In this document: one piece after another, positions 8,894 to 16,788 of the stretch
Layout: every line of letters begins with the position of its first letter
Position numbering within the stretch: the first letter of the stretch is position 1
Source: JAVBMU01 sp031551755
GTDB lineage: Bacteria; Actinomycetota; Actinomycetes; Actinomycetales; Cellulomonadaceae
Direction: 5' to 3'
Assembly (NCBI GenBank): GCA_031551755.1
Contig: JAVBNE010000002.1
Coordinates: forward strand, 47,925 to 111,924
DNA length: 64,000 nt
Position numbers and translations under genes: made by a program
Notes under the pieces: model-generated
Database searches by the model: none
Seen by the model: only the letters and a program-made list of their open reading frames with translations
Told to the model about the DNA's origin: nothing

Positions 8894-10090
8894 ATGGTCG
8901 CGGTGTCCACGCAGGCAGCCATCGCATTCCGGTGGGCCGCGCACGGGTTGGGGGAGCGGCCGACGTCTTCGAGCCTCCTCGATGCGGCAGGGCGTTGTGG
9001 AGTCCAGAACAGTCCTCCCGGCGCGGCGGCGCTGGCCCTGAATGCGCGCGTGCGCGACCTCCGTCCGGGGGGCCTGGAGGACGTTGTCGAGAAGAGGAGC
9101 CTTCTCCAGACCTGGTGTATGCGGGGCTCGCCCTACTTGTTTCCTGCGACCGATGCGGCAGTGTTCACCGCTGGTGTGTTGCCGCCGACGGAGCAGGGCA
9201 GGCAGCACCTGATCCCCGGTATCGTGCCCGCGCTGAACCGCCTCGGCATGAGCCTGGACGATGTCGTCGACCGTACCGAAGCGGTGATTCGTGAGGTGCT
9301 GGCGGGCAGACAGCTCGCGATCAACGAACTCGGGGCCGAGGTCTCCGGGCAGATCGCTCCGGGGCTGCCGCCGGAGCAGCGTGCCTGGTGGGCCGAACCC
9401 GGGCCGTACGCTGCCGGGCAGCCGCTGGGGGAAGGAGTCGTGCATTTCGCCTTGCGCATCCTCACCCTGCGTCAGGTGATCTGCTTCGGCTCACGCGCCG
9501 GCAACAAGGCCCCGTTCGTGCTGGTCAATGAGTGGCTGGGCCATGTCACTCCCGCCGTCGAGCCTGTGGACGCGCGCGCCGAGCTGCTCCGCCGCTACCT
9601 GCGGTGCTACGGCCCGGCGACCCGTGCCGGTTTCGCGTCGTGGGTGGGGGTGCAGGTCGGGGATACAGATCCGTGGTGGGACCCAATCGCTGCGGAGCTG
9701 ACGCCGGTCGACTTCGACGGCCCGGCATGGGTGCTCACCGCGGACCTGCCCGCGCTGGAGTCTCCCACCCCAGCGAGTGGCCTTCGCCTGCTGCCACCAC
9801 ACGACCCGTACACCCAACTCCATGACCGGGAGACGATCGTCGACCGGCGGCACCACCGGGCGATCTGGCGGACGGTGGGAGACCCGGGAACCATCCTGGT
9901 GGACGGGCGGATCGTGGGGACATGGCGGGCACGGAAAACCGGCAAGAAGCTGACGGGCACTTACACCACCTTTTCGGAGCTCTCCGCGCATGACTGGATC
10001 GCGTTCCACGAAGAGGTCGCGCAGATCTCCGTGTTGCGCGGCGCCACGTCGGTCGAGTTCCGGCTCGAAGACTCCTCGCAGCAGCGGTAG
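8894..10090 (+). CDS. Winged-helix DNA-binding protein, AlkZ/YcaQ (HTH_42) family
   Basis: 398 residues. Early motif GVQNSPPGAAALALNARV, then LLQTWCMRGSPYLF, are hallmarks of the HTH_42/AlkZ family, in which E. coli YcaQ and Streptomyces AlkZ unhook interstrand crosslinks as DNA glycosylases. Several tandem winged helices are expected along the length. The catalytic QxQ/QxD motif of true AlkZ proteins is not obvious here (VQN is seen instead), so glycosylase activity is uncertain. Start: ATG 8894 follows TAGGGT by 6 nt. It begins 9 bp after the marR stop but probably has its own promoter. Confidence 0.8.
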   Translation: MVAVSTQAAIAFRWAAHGLGERPTSSSLLDAAGRCGVQNSPPGAAALALNARVRDLRPGGLEDVVEKRSLLQTWCMRGSPYLFPATDAAVFTAGVLPPTEQGRQHLIPGIVPALNRLGMSLDDVVDRTEAVIREVLAGRQLAINELGAEVSGQIAPGLPPEQRAWWAEPGPYAAGQPLGEGVVHFALRILTLRQVICFGSRAGNKAPFVLVNEWLGHVTPAVEPVDARAELLRRYLRCYGPATRAGFASWVGVQVGDTDPWWDPIAAELTPVDFDGPAWVLTADLPALESPTPASGLRLLPPHDPYTQLHDRETIVDRRHHRAIWRTVGDPGTILVDGRIVGTWRARKTGKKLTGTYTTFSELSAHDWIAFHEEVAQISVLRGATSVEFRLEDSSQQR

Positions 10091-10101
10091 CTCACGCCCG
10101 A

Positions 10102-10932
10102 TCAGTCCTGCACGACCGTATTCGTCAGTCGGCCGATCTCGTCGATCTCGGTAACCACCACGTCGCCGGCCACCAGGTGTCGCGGTGGCTTGCGGGCGTG
10201 GCCGACACCACCTGGTGTCCCGGTGGCAATGACGTCGCCAGGGTTGAGCTGAACCATCGTCGAGATGTAGGAGACCAGCTCGACCGGGTCGAAGACGAGA
10301 TCGCCGGTGGTGTCTTGCTGCATGGTCTCGCCGTTGACGGTCAGCCGGATCCCGAGTTGGGGTCGCACGCCGCCGGTCAGTTCATCGGGGGTCACGAGCA
10401 CGGGGCCGAGGGGAGTGGTGGACTGCCAGTTCTTTCCCTGCAGCCACTCATTGGTGCGGTACTGCCAGTCGCGGCAGGTGACGTCGTTGAGGACCGCGAA
10501 ACCTGCGATGGCGGCCTCTGCCTCGGTTGCGGAGGCGCGGCGGACCGTCGACCCGATGACGATGGCGAGTTCGGCTTCCCAGTCGAAAGCCTCGGTCTCC
10601 GCCGGCCGCTGGATATCGTCATTCGCACCGATCAGGGTGTCGGCGAACTTCGCGAAGAGCGTCGGGTAGGCGGGCAGTTCCCGTCCCATCTCCAGGATGT
10701 GGTTCTTGTAGTTCAGCCCCACGCAGACCACCTTGGAGGGGGTGGTGATCAGCGGGGCGTAGTCAGCGTCCTTCGCGGCGAACGCCAATCCGCAGGTCGA
10801 CTCGGCCTGGTGCGGCCAATCGGCCTTGGCCAAGAGTTCGCCGACGTCGCCGACACCGAGGTCGAAGAGGGTCTCGCCTTCGATGCGCACCGCACGGGTG
10901 GTCCCGTGGAGACGGATCGTTGCTAGCTTCAC
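10102..10932 (-). CDS. Fumarylacetoacetate hydrolase (FAH) family protein, ring-cleavage product hydrolase/decarboxylase
   Basis: 276 residues. The FAH fold is shown by VVCVGLNYKNHILEMG and TLFAKFADTLIG, the metal-binding acidic residues in EAFDWEAELAIVIG, and the C-terminal VQLNPGDVIATGTPGGVGHARKP. Family members hydrolyse, decarboxylate or hydrate open-chain keto acids made by extradiol cleavage (HpaG, HpcE, 2-oxopent-4-enoate hydratase, oxalocrotonate decarboxylase). Which step this one performs cannot be told from sequence. It is the last gene of the catabolic cluster; its GTG start overlaps the flavin reductase stop (GTGA). Confidence 0.88.
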   Translation of the reverse strand: MKLATIRLHGTTRAVRIEGETLFDLGVGDVGELLAKADWPHQAESTCGLAFAAKDADYAPLITTPSKVVCVGLNYKNHILEMGRELPAYPTLFAKFADTLIGANDDIQRPAETEAFDWEAELAIVIGSTVRRASATEAEAAIAGFAVLNDVTCRDWQYRTNEWLQGKNWQSTTPLGPVLVTPDELTGGVRPQLGIRLTVNGETMQQDTTGDLVFDPVELVSYISTMVQLNPGDVIATGTPGGVGHARKPPRHLVAGDVVVTEIDEIGRLTNTVVQD

Positions 10933-12122
10933 TGGGTGGCTCCTTGTTGTGCCAGGATCTCGGTGCAGCGTGCGGCCGCGGCCAACGCGCTGTCAACATG
11001 TCGCTGGACCTGCGAGCCGTCGACACTCCCCGGTGGGCCCCACAGAGTCAGCCCGAATGCGAGGCTGCCGTCGGGCAGGAACACCGGGGCGTTGATGTAC
11101 CGCAGCTCAACGCTTTCACCGGGTTCGATATCGCGGTTGTAGGACTGATCGAACTCGCGCAGGGCGTCCTGCAGGGTCTCGATGGTGACCGAGGGGTCGC
11201 GCCGGGCCAGCTGCGCGGTGATCCGCTCGACACTGCCGTGGGCGTCGTGGCCGAAGGCGATGGCGTAGCCGCGGTTGCGTACCCGTTCGAGGGTGGCGGC
11301 GTTCTCCTCCCGGGGGCGGGAGTTGCCCGCCGGTGCGCTAAGCCATTCTTCTTCGGCTTCTGGTCCGCCGAAGGCGGCGTCCAGCGACCCCATCGGCGGA
11401 CCGAAGGGAAGGCGTTGTCCGACCCGCGTGGGGACGGCCGCGGCAGTACTTCGACCGGCTGCGGCAGCGAGCACGATCTGATCGCCGTCGCGCAGCATCG
11501 CGGAGACTTCGGAGTCGGACTGACGGGCGAGTTCTTCCATCACCCCACGGCAGGGGGTGACCAGCTCCAGCTGTTCGCGGATCGCTGAGTCCCTGGTAGT
11601 GAGCGTCTGTGGTTCGAAGGCGCCGTAGCCGCCGCGGAAGAACAGCAAGGGATAGGCGGTGCTGAGCACCCCGAGGGAGTCCACCCGGCAGACCACGATG
11701 TCGTGGTCACCGGCCTCGTGGATCGCATGCAGCACGCAGTCGATGTAGGCGACCGCCCCGTGGATCACCGGCTGGCCACCGGGGCTGAGCGAGTAGCCAA
11801 TTCCTTCGAACCGGTCGGACCACCGGGAGGCGATGGTTCGACAGGTGTCGTCCTGGGACTCACTCAGGACGTTTACGCAGAACCGGTCGCCCGATTCCTG
11901 CAACGCCTTCCAGGCGCCCGCCCCCCTGGTCGGCATGAAGCAGACCAGGGGAGGGTTGAGGGAAACTGAGCTGAAGGTTCCCACGACCATGCCGAGGGCT
12001 TGATCGTTGGTACCCATCGCGGTGATCACCGTGACACCGGTGGGGTACTGACCCATGACCTGCCGGAACAGGATCGGATCAATCACATCCGTCGTACTCA
12101 CGTTTTGTCCCTTCGTTGTCAT
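10929..12122 (-). CDS. Flavin reductase fused to an IclR-like effector domain
   Basis: 397 residues in two parts. Residues about 18-175 are an HpaC-type flavin reductase domain (FRQVMGQYPTGVTVITAMG, GTFSSVSLNPPLVCF, FCVNVLSESQ), expected to supply reduced flavin to the HpaB-type hydroxylase of the same cluster. Residues about 195-395 resemble the ligand-binding half of IclR regulators (VGQRLPFGPPMGSLDAAFG, VRNRGYAIAFG, NAPVFLPDGSLAFGLTLWGP). The IclR helix-turn-helix is absent, so this part probably senses a pathway compound and tunes the reductase, as the C-terminal domain of some actinobacterial reductases does. Start: ATG 12122 lacks a Shine-Dalgarno; GTG 12101 has AAGGGAC upstream and may be the real start. 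Confidence 0.88.
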   Translation of the reverse strand: MTTKGQNVSTTDVIDPILFRQVMGQYPTGVTVITAMGTNDQALGMVVGTFSSVSLNPPLVCFMPTRGAGAWKALQESGDRFCVNVLSESQDDTCRTIASRWSDRFEGIGYSLSPGGQPVIHGAVAYIDCVLHAIHEAGDHDIVVCRVDSLGVLSTAYPLLFFRGGYGAFEPQTLTTRDSAIREQLELVTPCRGVMEELARQSDSEVSAMLRDGDQIVLAAAAGRSTAAAVPTRVGQRLPFGPPMGSLDAAFGGPEAEEEWLSAPAGNSRPREENAATLERVRNRGYAIAFGHDAHGSVERITAQLARRDPSVTIETLQDALREFDQSYNRDIEPGESVELRYINAPVFLPDGSLAFGLTLWGPPGSVDGSQVQRHVDSALAAAARCTEILAQQGATQ

Positions 12123-12124
12123 GG

Positions 12125-12142
12125 TGATCGCGGGTGCGATCA
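12125..12142. repeat. Inverted repeat between permease and flavin reductase genes
   Basis: TGATCGC-N4-GCGATCA, perfect 7-bp arms, lies just upstream of the flavin reductase gene in the 64-bp gap. It may be an RNA hairpin or a binding site; it shares TGATC with the repeats near the GntR gene. Confidence 0.45.
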
Positions 12143-12186
12143 GGCTCTTGGCTGCGCCGGTGAACGGCCGTGGTCTACGGTCGCGA

Positions 12187-13626
12187 TCACACGGCCTCGA
12201 CCAAGGCCTCCTTCTCGGAGATGAACGTGGTCCAGGTGCCCTTCGGCAACGCTTTGCGGACTACCGGGTAGAGCACGAGGGCAATCGCCAACGAGGCAAA
12301 GAACCCGAGTTGCCAGGTGTCGGTGAGCAGCAGGACGATGCCGGTGCCCGCGGCGATGTGCAACGTGATGATCCCGGCCCAGTTCCAGTTCTCCACCTGA
12401 TGCGTCGTGGAGTCGAATTTCTGCCGGTAGACGACGTAATAGTCGGCGATCATGATGCCGCACAGCGCCATCGTCATGGCACCCATGGAGGCCAGCCAAT
12501 CCGCGAAATGCGGGAGGATTCCAGCCGCGATCATGATCAGCGCGATCACATTGGCAACGAAAACCATGACAACGCGTCCTGGCTTCTTCCCGAAGAGTGC
12601 ATCCACCAGGTTCACCAAGGCCAGCGAACCAGAGTAGGCATTGATGGCCTGGGCTTTGGCCTGCGTTGCGTACATGACCACGAAGCCGAGCCAGCCAGCC
12701 ATCACCACGAAGAACGCGCCGGTGTTGTTCATAGCGAATCCGCCGGCGGCCATGTTGGCCTGTTCGGGCGTCATGCCGGCGGTGCGGTTCATGAGGTACT
12801 CGGCTACCTGCGGGATGCCGCCGATGACCACCATGGAGCCCAGGACCAACATGATGATGTTCTGGGTGATCGGACCCGCGAGCGAAAGGATGGCGACATC
12901 CCTGCGGGTACGACAGTACCGGGCAAAGTCGGTCGCCACCAGGGCGATCGTGCCTGCTGTCGCGCCCATGAGTCCCAACCCGGCCTCATACTTCGTCCAG
13001 AATCCTCCAGGCGTCCAGGCCTGGTAGTTGGTGACATCGCTGATGCTCGCGTCACCCTGGACATAGGTCCGGAAGATCATGTAAAGGATGACCAGAATCG
13101 TCGCGGCGATCAGGTAACCGGTTGCATGGAGCACGACCTTCAACCCGAAGATGGCCAACGTGATCCACAGGGCGGTGAGCACTCCGTAGATGAGGATCTT
13201 GGTGGCCCATGTGTCATCGAGGTTGAACATCAGGATGGTGCCTTCATAGAGCAGCGCGCTCTCGACGGCAAGGAACGCCAGGATCATGAATCCGAAGATC
13301 GCGGCCCCGATCGAGGAACCCTTCTGACCGAAGCCGAAGAACCGCAAGGAAACGGTGTTGGACAGTCCGGTTGCGAATGCGATGCGGCCGGTTCCCCAGC
13401 CCAGGAAGAAACCGAGCACAGCGACGGTCACTCCGGCGGCGAGACCTGCCCAGAAACCAGCCAGCATCACCGTGAAGCCCGCGACGGCCAAGATGACCAA
13501 GGCGGTGGCGACGCCGACCGTACTCACGGCGAGTTGATGGCCGTTCTTGCGTTGGTCCTCAGGAACGGAGACCAGTGCATTGTCTTCTGCACGTTCTCGG
13601 AACGACATAGTGCGTTCATTTGCCAT
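12187..13626 (-). CDS. NCS1-family nucleobase/heterocycle permease (cytosine/purine type)
   Basis: About 479 residues with twelve predicted membrane helices and NCS1 features: N-terminal RAEDNALVSVPEDQRKNGHQLA, the glycine-rich helix-1 region, LVATDFARYCRTRRD in the middle, and a polar loop IMIADYYVVYRQKFD. NCS1 proteins import cytosine, uracil, hydantoins, allantoin or related N-heterocycles with Na+ or H+. Its place inside a ring-cleavage cluster suggests the imported substrate is a nitrogen-containing ring or aromatic. The frame extends to 13785, but ATG 13624-13626 with GAGAGGGT upstream is the sensible start. Confidence 0.9.
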   Translation of the reverse strand: MANERTMSFRERAEDNALVSVPEDQRKNGHQLAVSTVGVATALVILAVAGFTVMLAGFWAGLAAGVTVAVLGFFLGWGTGRIAFATGLSNTVSLRFFGFGQKGSSIGAAIFGFMILAFLAVESALLYEGTILMFNLDDTWATKILIYGVLTALWITLAIFGLKVVLHATGYLIAATILVILYMIFRTYVQGDASISDVTNYQAWTPGGFWTKYEAGLGLMGATAGTIALVATDFARYCRTRRDVAILSLAGPITQNIIMLVLGSMVVIGGIPQVAEYLMNRTAGMTPEQANMAAGGFAMNNTGAFFVVMAGWLGFVVMYATQAKAQAINAYSGSLALVNLVDALFGKKPGRVVMVFVANVIALIMIAAGILPHFADWLASMGAMTMALCGIMIADYYVVYRQKFDSTTHQVENWNWAGIITLHIAAGTGIVLLLTDTWQLGFFASLAIALVLYPVVRKALPKGTWTTFISEKEALVEAV

Positions 13627-13649
13627 GGCACTACCCTCTCGGATAAATC

Positions 13650-14054
13650 CTAGGTGTCGAGGCTGCAACCAGCGATGGCGATGGCCTCGATCTCCAGGAG
13701 GATCTCGGGTTTGGCGAGGCTGCTTACCTCCACCAAGGTGCAGGCTGGGAAGTCGCCCGTGAAGTACTCCTTGCGGGCATCCCACACCTGGCTGTTGTGC
13801 GCCATGTTCGTGACATAGATCGTCATCTTGACGACATCGTCCATGACGGCACCGGCTTCTTCGACCAGCGCCTTGATTTTGTCAAAGATGGTCTTCGCCT
13901 GTTCGTACTCGTTTGCGCCGACGATGGTTTGACCGTCGTCGCCTCGCGCGGTCATCCCCGAGACGAAGATGAGGTCGTCGATGCGCATGCAGTTCGACCA
14001 CATCCCGGGCGCGGGTTCACGCACGGAGTCGGCAATGAATCTCTGCTTCTTCAC
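13650..14054 (-). CDS. RidA-family (YjgF/YER057c/UK114) protein, candidate enamine/2-aminomuconate deaminase
   Basis: 134 residues, the usual RidA length: MKKQRFIADSVREPAPGMWSNCMRIDDLIFVSGMTARGDDG, then AKTIFDKIKALVEEAGAVMDDVVKMTIYVTN, and a C-terminal PACTLVEVSSLAKPEILLEIEAIA. RidA proteins hydrolyse enamines and imines. One branch, AmnD-type, is 2-aminomuconate deaminase in 2-aminophenol meta-cleavage, which fits this cluster. The catalytic Arg of housekeeping RidA (in the R-x-C/TVE context) is not clearly present: CTLVEVSSL has no Arg just before it, which argues for a specialised role. GTG start at 14054 chosen because AGGAGAG lies 4 nt upstream; the longer frame to 14327 is a shadow of the aldehyde dehydrogenase. 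Confidence 0.85.
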   Translation of the reverse strand: MKKQRFIADSVREPAPGMWSNCMRIDDLIFVSGMTARGDDGQTIVGANEYEQAKTIFDKIKALVEEAGAVMDDVVKMTIYVTNMAHNSQVWDARKEYFTGDFPACTLVEVSSLAKPEILLEIEAIAIAGCSLDT

Positions 14055-14061
14055 GTCTCTC

Positions 14062-15597
14062 CTAGAGTTGAATCTGGTTGTCCCAGGCGCTGGTGCCGCC
14101 CCAGTTGACGCACACACTCTGGCGGCGCATGTAGCCCTTCCAGGAGTCGGAGCCTGCCGTGCGACCGCCGCCGGTCTCCTTCTCGCCGCCGAATGCCGAA
14201 CCGACATCGGCGCCGGTGGTGCCCATGTTGACGCGCACGATCCCGCAGTCGCTGCCCGCCGCGGACAGGAAGGTCTCGATGTTCGTGAGGTTGGTGCTGT
14301 GGATCCCGGAGGCGAGCCCTTGGGCAACCCCGTTGTGGATCTCGATGGCCTCTTCGAGGTCCGTGTAGGTCAGCACGGAGACGATCGGCGCGAAGGTCTC
14401 CTCCTGGGCGATCTCGAAGTCAGGCCGCACACCGGTGATCAGGCAGGGCTCGACATAGAGGCCCGGGCGGTCGATCTTCTTCCCGCCGTAGACAACAGTG
14501 CCGCCCTGTTCCTGGGCCTTGGCGATGACCGCCTCGTACTGCTGTACAGCGCCCTCATCGATCAAGGGGCCGACGAGCGTGTCCGCGTCGCGGGGGTCGC
14601 CGATCGTGACTTGGTCGAAGGACTTCTTGAGCAGCTCGACCAGTTCGTCGGCGATCGACTCGTGGGCGATCACCCGTCGTGTGCTCGTGCACCGCTGGCC
14701 GGTCGTGCCCACCGCGCCGAAGGTGATCGCCTTGGCGGCAAGCGGCAGATCAGCGGTCTCGTCGACGATGCATCCGTTGTTCCCGGAGCATTCCAGCAGC
14801 GCGCGGCGACCCAGGGTCTGGCCGAGGATGTCGTTGACCCGCTTGCCGACGCCGGTCGACCCGGTGAAGGAGATCAGCGGCACGCGGGTGTCTCGGATCA
14901 GGAGTTCCGCGACATCGTTCTCGGCGGGTAGGAAGAGTGAGAAGACGCCTTCGAAGCCCATTTCCTTGGCGGCCTGGTTCACCAGTTGCTGCAAGGCAAT
15001 GGCCGTCAACGGCACCTTGGGGCTCGGCTTCCAGATCACGACGTTGCCGCCGATGGCGGAAAGGAACCCGTTCTGGGCCCAGACCGCGGCCGGGAAGTTG
15101 TAGGCACTGATGATGCCCACGACACCCAACGGCAGCCATTGGTCGTACATCCGGTGATCGACGCGTTGCGACTGCTGAGTGAAGCCGTACAACATACGGC
15201 CCTGGCCGGCGGCCAGGATCGACATGTCGACGACCTCTTTCAGCTCACCTTTGGCCTCCATGATGGACTTGCCCGTGTCGAGACACACGATGCCGGCGAG
15301 GGGGTCCATGTTCTCCTCGACCAGGAGCCCGATGCGCCGGATGAACTCGCCGCGGCGGGGGGCCGGAACCTTGCGCCAACGCTTCTGGGCCGCGATGGCA
15401 GCGGTCATGATCGCGTCGAAGTCCTCAGCGGTGGAGCCCGCGACCTTGGCCACGATCTCACCGTCAGCGGGGCACTGGGCCTCGATCACTGATCGTCCGT
15501 CGGTCGCACCCCAGCCGATTGCGTCGGCGTAGGTGCCGGAGTGAATCTGATCCAGTCCGAAAGTCTTGAGCACTGCTTGGGTGTCGAACATGTTCAT
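14062..15597 (-). CDS. ALDH7-like aldehyde dehydrogenase
   Basis: 511 residues. It matches the ALDH7 (antiquitin, aminoadipic-semialdehyde dehydrogenase) subgroup: IISAYNFPAAVWAQNG (oxyanion Asn), LLECSGNNGCIVDE (general base Glu), GTTGQRCTSTRR (catalytic Cys), GGEKETGGGRTAGSDSWKGYMRRQ near the end. In this cluster it would oxidise the semialdehyde from extradiol cleavage to the diacid, as HpaE or aminomuconic-semialdehyde dehydrogenase do, although those belong to other ALDH subgroups. ALDH7 enzymes favour amino- or imino-semialdehydes, in keeping with a nitrogenous substrate. ATG 15597 lies next to AAAGG; the second ATG (15591) has better spacing. Confidence 0.9.
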   Translation of the reverse strand: MNMFDTQAVLKTFGLDQIHSGTYADAIGWGATDGRSVIEAQCPADGEIVAKVAGSTAEDFDAIMTAAIAAQKRWRKVPAPRRGEFIRRIGLLVEENMDPLAGIVCLDTGKSIMEAKGELKEVVDMSILAAGQGRMLYGFTQQSQRVDHRMYDQWLPLGVVGIISAYNFPAAVWAQNGFLSAIGGNVVIWKPSPKVPLTAIALQQLVNQAAKEMGFEGVFSLFLPAENDVAELLIRDTRVPLISFTGSTGVGKRVNDILGQTLGRRALLECSGNNGCIVDETADLPLAAKAITFGAVGTTGQRCTSTRRVIAHESIADELVELLKKSFDQVTIGDPRDADTLVGPLIDEGAVQQYEAVIAKAQEQGGTVVYGGKKIDRPGLYVEPCLITGVRPDFEIAQEETFAPIVSVLTYTDLEEAIEIHNGVAQGLASGIHSTNLTNIETFLSAAGSDCGIVRVNMGTTGADVGSAFGGEKETGGGRTAGSDSWKGYMRRQSVCVNWGGTSAWDNQIQL

Positions 15598-15627
15598 CCT
15601 TTGCCGTGTTGTAGCCGGGCGAGGGCG

Positions 15628-16050
15628 TCAGTCCTTAGCGAGAAAGTCGCCGATGGTCTCGTCCGTGTGGAATTCGGGCCGCTCGGCATAATGTGGTCCG
15701 TCATAGATCTCGATCAGGACGCTGCGTTCATGCGCGAGCGTCGGTCCGTGGGGGTGGCCCTTGGGATTCATGTAGAACGATCCAGGTTTGAGCCGGATGG
15801 CCGAGTCGGTGTACTCGTAGTCACCTTCCAGGCAATACATGAACTGATTCGAGGCATGCGTGTGCTTGACCGGGATCTTGCCGCCTTTCTCATACTCGAG
15901 CAGGGCGATCGAGGCGCCGGTGTCCGGGTTCTTCCACAAGAAATACTGTCGGAATCCGTGGTCGGGAAAATCGATCCATTGATCCTCATCCAGCTCATCG
16001 GCATGAATGAGAAGTTCCAGCGATGCCATCGTCGCGGGGTTGATCTCCAT
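15628..16050 (-). CDS. Cupin-domain protein of the catabolic cluster
   Basis: About 140 residues, one cupin barrel. Motif 1 has HTHASNQFMYCLEGDY (HxH, with Gln where the usual Glu stands). Motif 2 has PGSFYMNPKGHPHGP. It resembles small ChrR/dihydroxyacetophenone-dioxygenase-type cupins. It could be a metal-dependent dioxygenase or isomerase acting on a pathway intermediate; the exact reaction is unknown. Start: ATG 16050 (MEINPATMASL) with GGAGG 5 nt upstream is preferred. ATG 16065, which overlaps the stop of the RraA gene as ATGA, is the alternative. Confidence 0.8.
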   Translation of the reverse strand: MEINPATMASLELLIHADELDEDQWIDFPDHGFRQYFLWKNPDTGASIALLEYEKGGKIPVKHTHASNQFMYCLEGDYEYTDSAIRLKPGSFYMNPKGHPHGPTLAHERSVLIEIYDGPHYAERPEFHTDETIGDFLAKD

Positions 16051-16061
16051 CTTTTCCTCCG

Positions 16062-16784
16062 TCATGGGCGGCCTGCGGCCACCCAGCTGTCGTATTCCGC
16101 GCGGCTTTCGGTCGAGGCGGGGAAGAGGCCGAGTATCGATCGCCCGGTGGCGATCTGGTCGGCGGCCCACGCCTCGTACTGCACGGCGTCCCACGCCTGT
16201 TCGGCGATCTCCGCGACTAACGCCCGAGGGATGGCCACCACCCCGTCGCCGTCGCCCACGATGACGTCGCCGGGGTAGATCGCCACCCCGGCGCAGCCCA
16301 CGGGTTCCCCCATCGAGATGGGATGCAACATGATGGGCGTGGCCGGGATCGCGTTCTCCCGCTGGTAGCAGGGCAGCCCGATGTCAACGATCGACGGAGA
16401 GTCCCGGTAGCCGCCGTCGGTCACGACACCGCTGACCTGCCGGTACTTCAGCCGAGCGGCCATCATGTCGCCCATCGAGGAAGCCCCGAGGCAACCACCC
16501 GCGTCGATCACCAGGACCGCGCCGGACGGGCACTGTTCAATGGCCACTCGGTGCAGGTTGTCGTCGCGACCGTAGTTGGCCATCGAGTCGAGATCTTCGC
16601 GCGCCGGGATGAACCGGAGGGTGAAGGCGGGACCGACGAGTTGAGGCTGACCCGCGGTCAACGGCCGCAGCCCCTTGAGAACCACATTGCGGTAGCCGCG
16701 GCCCAGGAGTGCATTGGCCACGTTGGCGGTGCCGACCTTGCTCAGCCGGTCCCGCACCTCATCCTCAAGTACCCAGGTATCCAT
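16062..16784 (-). CDS. RraA-family protein, candidate 4-hydroxy-2-oxoacid aldolase
   Basis: About 240 residues. The RraA/HMG-aldolase core is seen in VLVIDAGGCLGASSMGDMMAARLKYRQVSGVVTDGGYRDSPSI, with the substrate/metal residues around TDGGYRD, and in VGCAGVAIYPGDVIVGDGDGVVAIPRALV. HMG/CHA aldolases of this fold split 4-hydroxy-2-oxo acids to pyruvate plus a second product, which suits the last step of a meta-cleavage route. Start ATG 16784 lies 4 nt after the dioxygenase stop and has no clear Shine-Dalgarno, so it is probably translated by coupling; the open frame to 16892 overlaps the dioxygenase. Confidence 0.85.
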   Translation of the reverse strand: MDTWVLEDEVRDRLSKVGTANVANALLGRGYRNVVLKGLRPLTAGQPQLVGPAFTLRFIPAREDLDSMANYGRDDNLHRVAIEQCPSGAVLVIDAGGCLGASSMGDMMAARLKYRQVSGVVTDGGYRDSPSIVDIGLPCYQRENAIPATPIMLHPISMGEPVGCAGVAIYPGDVIVGDGDGVVAIPRALVAEIAEQAWDAVQYEAWAADQIATGRSILGLFPASTESRAEYDSWVAAGRP

Positions 16785-16788
16785 CGGC

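Noticed and set aside
12055..13653. A long plus-strand frame opposite the NCS1 permease
   Set aside because: The minus-strand protein has twelve helices and family motifs; the plus frame is His/Asp/Gln-rich antisense of those helices.
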